From: Flavobacterium sp. HJJ
GTDB taxonomy: Bacteria; Bacteroidota; Bacteroidia; Flavobacteriales; Flavobacteriaceae
Length of the DNA: 64,000 nucleotides
Direction of reading: 5' to 3'
Assembly (NCBI RefSeq): GCF_015351475.1
Contig: NZ_JADKPR010000002.1
Location: 62,001-126,000, forward strand
This document shows, in pieces, positions 8,421 through 17,054 of the stretch. The stretch's first letter is position 1, and the number at the start of each line of letters is the position of its first letter. The notes under the pieces are model-generated. The model ran no database searches. It worked only from the letters and a program-made list of their open reading frames with translations, and was not told the DNA's origin. Position numbers and translations under genes: made by a program.

Positions 8421-8460
8421 AAACGAATCAAATAGATGTGAAAATCAATTTGATCCGTTT
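8421..8460. terminator. Bidirectional hairpin between GH43 and dehydrogenase genes
   Basis: Arms AAACGAATCAAAT (8421-8433) and ATTTGATCCGTTT (8448-8460), with one mismatch and a 14-nt loop, between two convergent stop codons. Confidence 0.7.
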
Positions 8461-8480
8461 AGAAGAAAGTATAAAAAAAA

Positions 8481-9707
8481 TTATACTAATTGTTTCAGTG
8501 CAATTTCAAAAGCGGTTGCACTGATATTTGTTTTGGATGGGTTCAAAGCATGTGTTTTTTCAATGGCATTTTTGATGATTTCAGAAGTGTCATGAAAAAT
8601 AGCTTCGTCTGTCATCTGTACTTTCTTTTCCATGAAATAAGCAAAAACACGAGCCATACCGCAATTGGAAATAAAATCAGGAATTAGGCTTACTTTATGG
8701 TCAACATCCTCCATTATCGGACCAAAGAAAATTGCTGTGTCGGCAAAAGGAACATTCGCACCACAGGAAATTACTTCGAGTCCGTTGGCAATTAAACTAT
8801 CTATCTGACTTTGTGCAACTAATCTTGACGCTGCACAAGGAGTGAAAATTTCGGCACCAATGTTCCATATTTTTTGATTGATTTCTTCAAACGGAATCAT
8901 ATTCTCGGCTACTAATTTGTTTCCGTCTTTAGCAAGGAATAAAGCTTTTATTTCTTCAAAAGTAAAACCTTCTTCATTGATTAATCCGCCGTCCCGGTCA
9001 ATAATTCCGATGATTTTGGCTCCCATTTCGGCTAGGTAAAATGCAGCGGCTGATCCTACATTTCCAAAACCCTGTACAATGGCTTTCTTTCCAGCTACAG
9101 TTCCGCCATAGGTATTGTAAAAATGACGTACCGCTTCGGCGACTCCGTATCCGGTAATCATATCAGCTATTGTATATTTTCGGGTAACATCGGGCGAGAA
9201 TTTTGGGTTTTCTATTACTTTGATCACACCTTGGCGTAATTGCCCGATTCTATTGATTTTATCGGCTTCGGTAGGTTTAAAGTGTCCGTTAAAAACACCT
9301 TCCTGAGGATGCCAGACACCACATTCTTCTGTCATGGGAATAACTTCGTGAATTTCGTCTACATTTAAATCACCGCCTGTTCCGTAATAACTTTTTAATA
9401 AAGGAGAAACTGCTTTGTACCAGCGCTGTAAAACGCCTTTTTTGCGGGGATCATTCGGGTCAAAATTTATCCCGGATTTTGCTCCGCCAATGGCTGGGCC
9501 AGAAACCGAAAATTTTACTTCCATGGTTTTTGCCAAAGACAAAACCTCATTCATGTCAAGTCCTTTTCTCATACGGGTTCCTCCGCCTGCGGCACCGCCC
9601 CGAAGAGAGTTTATTACTGTCCAGCCTTCGGCTTCTGTTTCAGAATCTTTCCAGTTGAAAATGATTTCAGGAGCTTTATTTTCGAATTTATTTAACAAAT
9701 CTTTCAT
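8481..9707 (-). CDS. Glu/Leu/Phe/Val dehydrogenase
   Basis: 408 residues from the ATG at 9707. A longer frame from TTG 9734 exists, but that codon overlaps a perfect -7 promoter box (TATATTTG, 9739-9732), so it cannot be in the mRNA. Motifs are GGAAGGGTRM, GPAIGGAKSGINFDP (catalytic Lys), YYGTGGDLNVDE and the NAD(P)-binding VQGFGNVGSAA. This cytosolic enzyme deaminates an amino acid (glutamate or a branched-chain one) to the 2-oxo acid. The family name is safe, the substrate is not. It ends convergent with the GH43 gene. Confidence 0.93.
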   Translation of the reverse strand: MKDLLNKFENKAPEIIFNWKDSETEAEGWTVINSLRGGAAGGGTRMRKGLDMNEVLSLAKTMEVKFSVSGPAIGGAKSGINFDPNDPRKKGVLQRWYKAVSPLLKSYYGTGGDLNVDEIHEVIPMTEECGVWHPQEGVFNGHFKPTEADKINRIGQLRQGVIKVIENPKFSPDVTRKYTIADMITGYGVAEAVRHFYNTYGGTVAGKKAIVQGFGNVGSAAAFYLAEMGAKIIGIIDRDGGLINEEGFTFEEIKALFLAKDGNKLVAENMIPFEEINQKIWNIGAEIFTPCAASRLVAQSQIDSLIANGLEVISCGANVPFADTAIFFGPIMEDVDHKVSLIPDFISNCGMARVFAYFMEKKVQMTDEAIFHDTSEIIKNAIEKTHALNPSKTNISATAFEIALKQLV

Positions 9708-9731
9708 TGGGTGTGATATATTTATTTTCGG

Positions 9732-9739
9732 CAAATATA
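9732..9739 (-). promoter_or_regulatory. -7 promoter box of the dehydrogenase gene
   Basis: Reads TATATTTG on the minus strand, an exact match to the Bacteroidota TAnnTTTG -7 box. It lies 25 nt before the ATG at 9707 and so decides that start against the upstream TTG. Confidence 0.75.
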
Positions 9740-9801
9740 TAAAAGGTTTTATGAGAAAGATATAGTTGTGTATTTTTTTTGAATTTGAATTACCAGCATA
9801 A

Positions 9802-9846
9802 AAAAAGTGCTTTTCTATTTGTTAAATAGATTGAAAAGCACTTTTT
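9802..9846. terminator. Strong hairpin downstream of the chalcone-isomerase-like gene
   Basis: Arms AAAAAGTGCTTTTC (9802-9815) and GAAAAGCACTTTTT (9833-9846) form a perfect 14-bp stem. It lies in the 318-bp gap between two minus-strand genes and most likely ends the transcript of the upstream one (10026-10610). Confidence 0.75.
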
Positions 9847-9896
9847 GTATTCGGGGCAATTTGAATTAATAATAGCAAACCAGCTGTTTTTTAAAA

Positions 9897-9951
9897 TAAA
9901 ATGAGCACGACATTATTGGTATGGCAACCAACTTCAATCAATGCTCATTTT
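9897..9951. repeat. Hairpin AAAATGAGCA / TGCTCATTTT
   Basis: 10-bp perfect inverted arms around about 35 nt, between the hairpin at 9802 and the 14-bp tandem repeats at 9957. Role unknown; possibly part of the same 3' region. Confidence 0.5.
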
Positions 9952-9956
9952 GTAGA

Positions 9957-9998
9957 TGTGGTATTAAATCTGTGGTATTAAATCTGTGGTATTAAACT
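9957..9998 (+). repeat. Three tandem copies of a 14-bp unit
   Basis: TGTGGTATTAAATC occurs at 9957-9970 and 9971-9984 exactly and at 9985-9998 with the last two bases changed. It lies just beyond the 3' end of the gene at 10026-10610. Slippage-prone simple repeat. Confidence 0.85.
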
Positions 9999-10025
9999 GT
10001 TTCAGGAATAATGATATTTTCAGTA

Positions 10026-10610
10026 TTAGATGCCTAATAAACTGTTTTTTAATTCTTCATCGACTGGTTTGTCTCCCAACCATATGCCGAAAAATACTTT
10101 TTTGAAATCAAATCCAGGAATTTTTCCCTTAAGTTCACCATTTTTTATAATCCAGATAGAAGTGTCTGCAGGAGAATAGGTTAGTTCGTAAACATCTCCT
10201 TTGGTAATGTCGTCAGCTAGGAAACCTTTGAGTAATTCCATTCTTGGTTTAAAAGATTCGAATGTATCACCAGCAGATTTTTCAAATCCTGCATTTATCG
10301 CCCGAGTTAATTTACCTGATGAAACTAAAGCTGAGGTAATTTCAATCCGGATTGACATCACTGTATTGTCATTGATAATTTCTTTAGGGTTTTGGGACAA
10401 CTGGCTTAAATATAAAGCCTGAATATAAACTTCTACCCACATTTTGGATCTGGATCCTGCACCATTCAGCTGTAAAGTCTTGTTTTCAAAACTCATTGTT
10501 CTTGGGATAGTTACTCCTTCAAACACAATTTGTTTCTGAGCGATAGCTTCTGATGAAAACAGGGCACAAATAATAAGAGTTAGCGCTAATACTATTTTTT
10601 TAGCAGTCAT
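10026..10610 (-). CDS. Chalcone isomerase-like family protein, exported
   Basis: 194 residues with a signal peptide (KIVLALTLIICALFSSEAIAQ). The mature protein matches the bacterial chalcone-isomerase-like fold: VFEGVTIPRTMSFENKTLQLNGAGSR..., WVEVYIQALYLS, a helical middle with KLTRAINAGFEKS, and the end IPGFDFKKVFFGIWLGDKPVDEELKNSLLGI. Bacterial members are not proven to cyclise chalcones; fatty-acid binding is a likelier role. It is probably periplasmic. A -7 box precedes it closely. Its own transcript is likely ended by the hairpin at 9802-9846. Confidence 0.85.
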   Translation of the reverse strand: MTAKKIVLALTLIICALFSSEAIAQKQIVFEGVTIPRTMSFENKTLQLNGAGSRSKMWVEVYIQALYLSQLSQNPKEIINDNTVMSIRIEITSALVSSGKLTRAINAGFEKSAGDTFESFKPRMELLKGFLADDITKGDVYELTYSPADTSIWIIKNGELKGKIPGFDFKKVFFGIWLGDKPVDEELKNSLLGI

Positions 10611-10629
10611 AAATTTTTTTATTTTTGCG

Positions 10630-10637
10630 CAAAATTA
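10630..10637 (-). promoter_or_regulatory. -7 promoter box before the chalcone-isomerase-like gene
   Basis: TAATTTTG on the minus strand, matching TAnnTTTG, 20 nt before the ATG at 10610. Confidence 0.65.
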
Positions 10638-10856
10638 ATGCTAAATTGTTATTAATGATGCCTTAAGGGGGTGTTATTTTGTTAAATATGCATATTATAA
10701 CGTTGTAGTTGGTTATTTTTCATAAAAACATAAGTTGTTAGTAAATAAAGACTTACACCTAAAGTAAGAAAATATTTATTTTTTAAGCTCTTGCAAAAAT
10801 AGATCTGAAAGGAAAATTGTTATAAAAAATGATGGAGCAGATAAAACAGCTATTTT

Positions 10857-11942
10857 TTAACAGCTGTAAATTATTCCAGAGCTATGATCATGTAGGGCTC
10901 CAGTGACACTTTGAAGTGCATTTACTTCTTCTCTCATTTTTAAGACACCCAATAATCCAAAAATTAGGGCTTCTTTGAATTCTAAAATTTTTGCCGACGG
11001 TATAATTATTTGCATTTCGGGAAGATGAAATTGGATTCTTTCAATCAGGAAGTCATTATAGGCACCGCCGCCAGTAATCAGCATACTTCTTTTTTGGTTC
11101 TTTTGGGTTTCAAAATTTTCTAAAGCCAATGCTATTTGAATAGAGACATGCTCTGTAAATGTATGCAGTTTATCTTCAATAGAAATAGAATAACGTTCAA
11201 TCATTGGAAGAATAATTTCCTTTACGAATTCAAATCCCAATGATTTTGGAGGCGGTGTTTTGTAAAAATCCAGTGAATTCAATTCATTTAATAGATCAGG
11301 ATTGCATTGACCGGTTCTAGAAATTTTACCTTTATCATCATAATCGAATCCTAATTGACTGGCATAAAAATTAAGCACGGTATTTACGGCAGAAATATCA
11401 AAAGCAATTCGGATGTTATTCTTTTCAAAAGACACATTCGAAAATCCTCCTAAATTCATGCAGTAATCGTATTCATGAAATAAGATACGGTCACCAATAG
11501 GAACTAAAGGTGCGCCTTGTCCTCCCAATTGAACATCCTGAACTCTAAAATCGCAGACTATTTTTTGCTGCACTAATTGCGCAATTTCGGGCAGATTGCC
11601 AATTTGAAGTGTAAAACCGTTTTGTGGCTGATGCAGAATAGTATGTCCATGAGAGCAGACTGCATCTAAATTTTCAAGAGCGTGTCTGCTTATAAAATTT
11701 GTAATGATTGAAGCGAGCAGCTGTGTATAATTTTTATTTAGCTCCTCAAGCTGAATTTCGGAATAATCAACAGCTGTTTTTAGGATGGAAATCCAATTCA
11801 AATCATAGGAAATAGTCTCGCATTCCAGAATTTCAAATGCCCATTTTTCATTTTTTATATGGAATTGAATATGAGCCAAATCGACCCCATCCAGCGAAGT
11901 TCCTGACATCACTCCGATAACGTTATAGTAATCTTTTTTCAT
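10857..11942 (-). CDS. anmK: Anhydro-N-acetylmuramic acid kinase
   Basis: 361 residues, normal length. AnmK phosphorylates and opens 1,6-anhydro-MurNAc released during cell-wall turnover, giving MurNAc-6-phosphate. The family start GVMSGTSLDGVDLA is at residues 10-23. CSHGHTILHQP, GGQGAPLVPIGDR and MNLGGFSNVSF follow in order, and MLITGGGAYNDFLIERI marks the ATP side. It is divergent from the acyl-CoA dehydrogenase gene, with promoter boxes for both in the 97-bp gap. Confidence 0.95.
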   Translation of the reverse strand: MKKDYYNVIGVMSGTSLDGVDLAHIQFHIKNEKWAFEILECETISYDLNWISILKTAVDYSEIQLEELNKNYTQLLASIITNFISRHALENLDAVCSHGHTILHQPQNGFTLQIGNLPEIAQLVQQKIVCDFRVQDVQLGGQGAPLVPIGDRILFHEYDYCMNLGGFSNVSFEKNNIRIAFDISAVNTVLNFYASQLGFDYDDKGKISRTGQCNPDLLNELNSLDFYKTPPPKSLGFEFVKEIILPMIERYSISIEDKLHTFTEHVSIQIALALENFETQKNQKRSMLITGGGAYNDFLIERIQFHLPEMQIIIPSAKILEFKEALIFGLLGVLKMREEVNALQSVTGALHDHSSGIIYSC

Positions 11943-11946
11943 AGGT

Positions 11947-11954
11947 CAAATTTA
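11947..11954 (-). promoter_or_regulatory. -7 promoter box of anmK
   Basis: TAAATTTG on the minus strand, ending only 4 nt before the ATG at 11942, so the mRNA would be leaderless or nearly so. Confidence 0.6.
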
Positions 11955-11988
11955 CGATTCAAAATTTAAAATTTCATAATTAAAAAAT

Positions 11989-11996
11989 TACCTTTG
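11989..11996 (+). promoter_or_regulatory. -7 promoter box of the acyl-CoA dehydrogenase gene
   Basis: TACCTTTG, an exact TAnnTTTG match, 43 nt upstream of the ATG at 12040. Confidence 0.65.
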
Positions 11997-12039
11997 ATAA
12001 TATTTTTTTAACAAAAACCACACTTTATTTTATATTATT

Positions 12040-13179
12040 ATGAATTTTAATCTAACCGAAGAACAATTAATGATACAGCAGGCAGCGCGGGATTTTGCTC
12101 AGGCTGAGCTGCTGGAAGGAGTGATAGAACGAGACGAACACTCCAGATTTCCTGCTGAGCAGGTCAAAAAAATGGCAGAACTTGGGTTTTTAGGAATGAT
12201 GGTTGATCCAAAATACGGAGGTTCGGGATTGGATAACGTTTCATACGTTTTGGCAATGACCGAAATTGCCAAAGTAGATGCTTCAGCAGCTGTTATTATG
12301 TCTGTGAATAATTCTTTGGTTTGCGCCGGATTAGAAAAATATTGTAATGAAGAGCAGAAGATGAAATATCTTGTACCGCTTGCCAAAGGTGACGTAATTG
12401 GAGCATTCTGTTTGTCTGAACCTGAAGCTGGATCGGATGCAACTTCTCAAAAAACAACTGCTATTGATAAAGGAGATTATTATTTGCTGAATGGAACCAA
12501 AAACTGGATTACCAATGGAAATTCTGCATCAACTTATATCGTAATTGCCCAAACGGATGTAGAAAAAGGACATAAAGGAATCAATGCTTTTATTGTAGAA
12601 AAAGGATGGGCTGGATTTGACATTGGTCCAAAAGAAAAGAAAATGGGTATCCGTGGTTCCGACACGCATTCGTTATTGTTTAATGATGTAAAAGTACCAA
12701 AGGAAAACAGAATCGGTGCAGATGGTTTTGGATTTAATTTTGCCATGGCAGTTTTAAACGGAGGCCGTATTGGTATCGCTTCGCAGGCTTTGGGAATTGC
12801 AACCGGCGCTTATGAACTGGCTTTGAAATATTCACAGGAGCGAAAATCTTTTGGTAAAGAAATTTTCAAACACCAGGCAATAGCTTTTAAATTGGCAGAT
12901 ATGGCGACCCAGATTTCGGCAGCGAGATTATTGTGTCTGAATGCGGCGACTCAAAAAGATGAAGGAAAAGACATTTCGCAATCGGGAGCGATGGCCAAAT
13001 TATTTGCTTCACAAACTGCTATGGATACGACTATCGAAGCGGTGCAGATTCACGGTGGAAACGGTTATGTGGCCGAATATCACGTAGAACGCATGATGCG
13101 AGATGCCAAAATCACTCAGATTTATGAAGGAACTTCCGAAATTCAGCGTATCGTAATTTCGAGAACTTTAATAGCATAA
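12040..13179 (+). CDS. Acyl-CoA dehydrogenase (short/medium chain type)
   Basis: 379 residues, full length. This FAD enzyme of fatty-acid beta-oxidation makes the trans-2-enoyl-CoA. Motifs in order: MNFNLTEEQLMIQQAARDFA, CLSEPEAGSDA (signature 1), NGTKNWITNG, VQIHGGNGYVAEYHVERMMRDAKITQIYEGTSEIQR near the end (split here as GGNGY and IYEGTSEIQR). The Glu in YEGT is the catalytic base of butyryl-type enzymes. It is monocistronic, with its own promoter box and a terminator at 13246-13276. Confidence 0.95.
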   Translation: MNFNLTEEQLMIQQAARDFAQAELLEGVIERDEHSRFPAEQVKKMAELGFLGMMVDPKYGGSGLDNVSYVLAMTEIAKVDASAAVIMSVNNSLVCAGLEKYCNEEQKMKYLVPLAKGDVIGAFCLSEPEAGSDATSQKTTAIDKGDYYLLNGTKNWITNGNSASTYIVIAQTDVEKGHKGINAFIVEKGWAGFDIGPKEKKMGIRGSDTHSLLFNDVKVPKENRIGADGFGFNFAMAVLNGGRIGIASQALGIATGAYELALKYSQERKSFGKEIFKHQAIAFKLADMATQISAARLLCLNAATQKDEGKDISQSGAMAKLFASQTAMDTTIEAVQIHGGNGYVAEYHVERMMRDAKITQIYEGTSEIQRIVISRTLIA

Positions 13180-13245
13180 ATGTTTTAAAATAGCTTCTAA
13201 GTTACTAAGAAGCTTAGTTACTTAGTAACTCAGAGACTAATAAAT

Positions 13246-13276
13246 AAATCCAAACTTGAATTTCGAGTTTGGATTT
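13246..13276 (+). terminator. Terminator after the acyl-CoA dehydrogenase gene
   Basis: Perfect arms AAATCCAAACT (13246-13256) and AGTTTGGATTT (13266-13276) followed by a T run. It is preceded by imperfect AAGTTACTAAG-type repeats at 13197-13236. Confidence 0.85.
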
Positions 13277-13353
13277 TTTATTTTATAATGTGTTTTTTGA
13301 AATGTGACTTTGTTTATTTTTACATTAAATTAGTAAATCACTTATAAGTAGTT

Positions 13354-14031
13354 ATGTACGAAGAATTAAAATATTGGTACCTTCGGGATCACAAGCTGTT
13401 TTGGACATTGAGTATGTCACAAATCAGACAGTTGTGCATTATTACAGGTTTTAAAAAAGCCAAAAAAGGAGATATTATCTATTTTTCTTCCTCAGATGTG
13501 CCCAGAGTTTTTCTGCTTAAAAAAGGGAATATCAAAATCGTTGCTGTCGATGAAGATGGAAATGAAACTATCAAAGACATTATTCAAAAAGGAGATTTGT
13601 TTGGTGAATTGACATTGGAAAACGATGTGAATTCCAATGAATATGCAAAAGCACTAACAGATGAAATCATTATCTGCAGTTTCTTGTTATCTGATTTTGA
13701 AAATTTATTACTTCAAAATCCTAGTCTGGCGTTGTCTTATACCAAGTTTGTAGGATTGAAAATGAAACGGATTAAAAACAGTTATGCTAATTTAATTTCA
13801 AAAGATGCCAAAACCAGACTGCATCAATTCCTAAAAGACTGGGCTGAGAGAGAAGGCAGGCGAACCGATAATAGAGTTATTCTTGAAAATTATCTAACCC
13901 AAAATGATATGGCGCAGATTATTTGTACTTCCAGACAGACAGCCACTCAATTACTGAATGAGATGGAAACCAATGGTTTATTGCATTATAATCGCAAAGA
14001 AATTATTATTGAAGATATTACTAAATTGTAA
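13354..14031 (+). CDS. Crp/Fnr family transcriptional regulator
   Basis: 225 residues. The N-terminal cyclic-nucleotide-binding-like beta barrel spans about 25-120 (GDIIYFSSSDVPRVFLLKKG, GDLFGELTLENDV), followed by a long helix. A winged helix-turn-helix lies at about 165-215 (LTQNDMAQIICTSRQTATQLLNEME). No cysteine cluster for an FeS group is present, so it is not a canonical Fnr oxygen sensor. It stands alone on its transcript. The next gene is an AhpD-like protein 280 bp downstream, which may be its target (inference). Confidence 0.9.
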   Translation: MYEELKYWYLRDHKLFWTLSMSQIRQLCIITGFKKAKKGDIIYFSSSDVPRVFLLKKGNIKIVAVDEDGNETIKDIIQKGDLFGELTLENDVNSNEYAKALTDEIIICSFLLSDFENLLLQNPSLALSYTKFVGLKMKRIKNSYANLISKDAKTRLHQFLKDWAEREGRRTDNRVILENYLTQNDMAQIICTSRQTATQLLNEMETNGLLHYNRKEIIIEDITKL

Positions 14032-14078
14032 TTTTTGTTTTATAGGACTATCCTTAACTAATACCAAACAGATCGAAT

Positions 14079-14141
14079 AAGCAACAGATTTTAAAAAAAA
14101 TAGTAATGAAATCTGTGAGAATCTGTGTAATCAGTGGCGAA
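14079..14141. repeat. Fragment of an 'ATCTGTG' dispersed repeat
   Basis: AGCAACAGATTTT... then AAATCTGTGAGAATCTGTG and TAATCAGTGGCG. It resembles the CACAGATT/AATCTGTG palindromic repeats found between flavobacterial genes and the fuller copy at 34130-34240. Confidence 0.5.
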
Positions 14142-14310
14142 AATAACACATGGTATTATTTGCGGACAGTCATATTCTTTTAAATTAGCGGGCTCATTTT
14201 CATGAAGGAAAATTGTCCATCACCTTGCGCTTATTGTCCATTTTATAAATTTTAAAGCTGTCGCATCTTTGTAATGTCAATAATGACAAGCAATTTTAAA
14301 AATAAATAAA

Positions 14311-14847
14311 ATGACAACTACAACATTTTCAGTCCCAACAAGATCAGAAGTTTCAGAAAACAATCAGGCAATTTTTGACAATCTGCAAAAAGCATTAGGA
14401 TTTGTTCCAAATTTATATGCTGTGATTGCAAATTCAAAAAATGGTTTAGAAAAATACTTAGCCTATCAAAATGCTAAAACATCTTTAAACAATAAAGAAA
14501 AAGAAGCGGTAAATTTAATCGTAAGCCAAGTTAATAACTGTGTGTATTGCGTGAGTGCCCACACTGTTATTGGGAAAATGAATGGTTTTACAGACGAACA
14601 AATACTCGACATCCGAAAAGGAAAAGCTGCTGATGCAAAATTGAATGCATTAGTACAGCTTGCTGGTGAAATTACTAAAACAAGAGGAGAGGCTAATTCG
14701 GATTTAGTGGATGCTTTTTTTGCTCAAGGTTTTACTAATGAAAATTTAGTGGATCTGATACTTCTAATAAGTGATAAAACAGCCATGAACTATTTGCACA
14801 ATTTGACAAAAGTGCCAGTTGATTTTCCTTTGGCACCATCTTTATAA
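14311..14847 (+). CDS. Carboxymuconolactone decarboxylase / AhpD-like protein
   Basis: 178 residues. The peroxidase-related AhpD fold is shown by NCVYCVSAHTVIG near residues 76-88, where CxxC plus His is the redox-active site. It likely acts as a cytosolic alkylhydroperoxidase or disulfide reductase. The N-terminal FDNLQKALGFVPNLYAVIANS is typical of the 'uncharacterised peroxidase-related' group. It is followed by an NTF2-like and a PNPOx-like gene, with an AraC regulator downstream. A TGTCA-N4-TGACA palindrome at about 14276-14289 lies upstream. Confidence 0.88.
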   Translation: MTTTTFSVPTRSEVSENNQAIFDNLQKALGFVPNLYAVIANSKNGLEKYLAYQNAKTSLNNKEKEAVNLIVSQVNNCVYCVSAHTVIGKMNGFTDEQILDIRKGKAADAKLNALVQLAGEITKTRGEANSDLVDAFFAQGFTNENLVDLILLISDKTAMNYLHNLTKVPVDFPLAPSL

Positions 14848-14875
14848 TTTGTGTTTTTAAATAATAACAATAGAT

Positions 14876-14906
14876 TGCAAACCAGTTCAATAAGAGGTGG
14901 TTTGCA
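14876..14906 (+). terminator. Intercistronic hairpin
   Basis: Arms TGCAAACC (14876-14883) and GGTTTGCA (14899-14906) with a 15-nt loop and no long T run. It lies between the AhpD-like gene and the NTF2-like gene, and argues against the upstream ATG at 14851 as a start. It may attenuate or stabilise the mRNA. Confidence 0.5.
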
Positions 14907-14922
14907 TTATACTTTAATAATT

Positions 14923-15336
14923 ATGAAGCAAAAACATCCACTTCCTCCATTCAATATGGAAACTGCTTTGCAAAAAGTACAGTTAGCCGAAGATGCGTGG
15001 AATAGCAAAGATCCAGAACGTGTTGCTTTGGCCTACACTGTTGACACGGAATGGCGCAATCGAACCGATTTCATCAATGGCCGAGATGCTGTAAAAGAAT
15101 TCCTAAAAGGCAAATGGGAAAAGGAGCTCGATTATAAACTGAAAAAAGAATTATGGGGCTTTCGCGAAAATCGAATGGCAGTTCGTTTTGAATATGAATA
15201 TAGAAATGTTGATGGGCAATGGTTTCGTGCCTACGGAAATGAAAATTGGGAGTTTGATGAAAATGGCTTGATGCGCAAACGTTTTGCCAGTATCAATGAT
15301 TTGCCAATAGAAGAGAAAGACAGAAAATTTAAATAA
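14923..15336 (+). CDS. Nuclear transport factor 2-like protein (DUF1348 type)
   Basis: 137 residues from ATG 14923. An upstream in-frame ATG (14851) would place the intercistronic hairpin inside the gene. The sequence matches the DUF1348 subgroup of SnoaL/NTF2-like folds: [62 protein letters not shown] and RMAVRFEYE. This cytosolic small cone-shaped domain is of unknown substrate and usually lies beside oxidative-stress or detoxification genes, as here. Confidence 0.88.
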   Translation: MKQKHPLPPFNMETALQKVQLAEDAWNSKDPERVALAYTVDTEWRNRTDFINGRDAVKEFLKGKWEKELDYKLKKELWGFRENRMAVRFEYEYRNVDGQWFRAYGNENWEFDENGLMRKRFASINDLPIEEKDRKFK

Positions 15337-15422
15337 GTAATTTGGGAATACGTTTTTATTTTTATAAAAACACTTCTCATTGGTGTAATTCGTAATTGTT
15401 AATTCATAATTATTACTTAGTC

Positions 15423-16052
15423 ATGGCTAAAAACTTTGCAGAAATAGCATTTTCGGATGCTGCCAAAGCGTTACAGGAAGAACATGGTAGCCGAAAAGGG
15501 TATGAACGAATGGAAAAGTTCAATATCATTGATGGCTTATCCGAAAATGAAATGGGTTTTATAGCCAATCGGGATAGTTTTTATTTGGCATCTATTGGCG
15601 AAAAAAACTATCCTTATATTCAGCATCGTGGCGGACCCAAAGGTTTTGTGAAAGTCTTGGACAAAAACACAATTGGTTTCATCGATTTTTCGGGAAACAA
15701 ACAATACATATCTGTTGGGAATTTTGCAACCAACAATAATGTAGCATTAATTATGGTGGATTATCCAGCAAGAGCGAGATTGAAAATTTTGGCCAAAGCC
15801 GAAATAGTGGAACTCAAAGACAATCCCGAATTATTAGCCAAACTCGATTTGGGTGAATATAAATATCATCCAGAGCGCATGATACTTTTTCATATTGATG
15901 CTTTTGATTGGAATTGCCCGCAGCACATCACACCACGATTTACCGTTGAAGAAATACAGCGGGCTTTCGAACCAAAGTTTGCCCATATTCAAAAATTAGA
16001 AGAAGAAATAGAAAATCTTAAAAACAAATTAAAAGAAGCAGGTTTAAGCTAA
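15423..16052 (+). CDS. Pyridoxamine 5'-phosphate oxidase-family (flavin-binding split-barrel) protein
   Basis: 209 residues from ATG 15423. The split-barrel flavin-binding fold is suggested by RDSFYLASIGEKNYPYIQHRGG, FVKVLDKNTIGFIDFSGNKQ, NNVALIMVDYPARARLKILA and the end DWNCPQHITPRFTVEEI. The WNCPQHI tail is typical of this subgroup. It likely binds FMN and acts in the cytosol, but the substrate is unknown. A short coiled coil ends the protein (IQKLEEEIENLKNKLKEA). It is 22 bp before the AraC-type gene. Confidence 0.88.
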   Translation: MAKNFAEIAFSDAAKALQEEHGSRKGYERMEKFNIIDGLSENEMGFIANRDSFYLASIGEKNYPYIQHRGGPKGFVKVLDKNTIGFIDFSGNKQYISVGNFATNNNVALIMVDYPARARLKILAKAEIVELKDNPELLAKLDLGEYKYHPERMILFHIDAFDWNCPQHITPRFTVEEIQRAFEPKFAHIQKLEEEIENLKNKLKEAGLS

Positions 16053-16074
16053 ATTTGTTTATAAAAATTATAGT

Positions 16075-16956
16075 ATGATAAATCAATCCGCCTTTACTTT
16101 AGTCAATCCGCAAAATGGAAATCTTGCTTTCAAACTTTTTTCTTTTGAGAGCAATTCTTGTTTTGATCACATTCAGCGATTGAATTATTATTCATTAATT
16201 TGGGTTCAAAAAGGAAAAGGCAAAGTAAAAGTTGATTTCTCTGAATATGATTTTACAGAAAATCAATTGTTGGCTTTTGCACCTTATCAGCCGTTTATGC
16301 TATCACCAGATGATCTATTTGAAGGGAAAGTGATTCATTTTCATCCTGATTTTTTTTGTATCATGAAACACCATGATGAGGTAGCTTGTAATGGGGTTTT
16401 GTTCAATAATATTTATGAACCGCCGTATGTAATGGTTGATGAAATGGCTGGAGCTACATTCAATATGGTTTTGGAACAAATGAAAATTGAAATGCAAAAT
16501 CCGGCAATGGCACAATATGAGTTGCTGATATCTTATTTAAAAATTTTTCTCATTACAGCTTCTCGATTAAAAAAAGAACAACAAGTTGTTGCAACTTCTG
16601 TAATAGATGAAAAATCGGCACCATTTGTTCTTCAAAATTTAAGAAATTTCATTGAGCAAAATTTCAAAACCAAACATTCTGCCAGCGATTATGCCGAATT
16701 GCTGAATATTTCTCCAAAAGCTTTAGCTAAAATTACCAAAAATCACTTCAATAAAACGTTGACGAATTTAATAGCAGAACGCATTATTATCGAAGCCAAG
16801 CGTGAGTTGTACTTAACAAATAAGGCAGTAAAGGAAATTGCCTATGAGCTTGGGTACGAAGATGAGCATTATTTTAGCCGTTTCTTTAAAACCAATGCTG
16901 AGGTTTCTCCTCAAACGTATCGCGACACTGTTGGTTTTGCCAAAGCCGTCAGTTAA
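16075..16956 (+). CDS. AraC family transcriptional regulator
   Basis: 293 residues. The N-terminal cupin-like sensing domain spans about 15-150 (YYSLIWVQKGKGKVKVDFSEYDF ... FAPYQPFMLS). The C-terminal double helix-turn-helix covers about 190-290 (ASDYAELLNISPKALAKITK, VKEIAYELGYEDEHYFSRFF), matching the AraC signature. It likely controls the preceding AhpD/NTF2/PNPOx genes, the following YHS-DoxX genes, or both (inference from position). It is separated from the YHS gene by its own promoter box. Confidence 0.92.
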   Translation: MINQSAFTLVNPQNGNLAFKLFSFESNSCFDHIQRLNYYSLIWVQKGKGKVKVDFSEYDFTENQLLAFAPYQPFMLSPDDLFEGKVIHFHPDFFCIMKHHDEVACNGVLFNNIYEPPYVMVDEMAGATFNMVLEQMKIEMQNPAMAQYELLISYLKIFLITASRLKKEQQVVATSVIDEKSAPFVLQNLRNFIEQNFKTKHSASDYAELLNISPKALAKITKNHFNKTLTNLIAERIIIEAKRELYLTNKAVKEIAYELGYEDEHYFSRFFKTNAEVSPQTYRDTVGFAKAVS

Positions 16957-17015
16957 TTTTTCGAAATTTTGCCTCCAATGTAAACTACCCGACATTTTGC
17001 CTTTTTTTGCTGATA

Positions 17016-17023
17016 TATATTTG
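17016..17023 (+). promoter_or_regulatory. -7 promoter box of the YHS-DoxX-DinB operon
   Basis: TATATTTG, exact TAnnTTTG, with TTTG at 16996-16999 as a possible -33 element. It is 31 nt before ATG 17055. It starts a run of six closely packed genes and rules out the in-frame ATG at 17007 as the start. Confidence 0.7.
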
Positions 17024-17054
17024 TAATGTAGAAATCAATAAACAAAAATTTATC

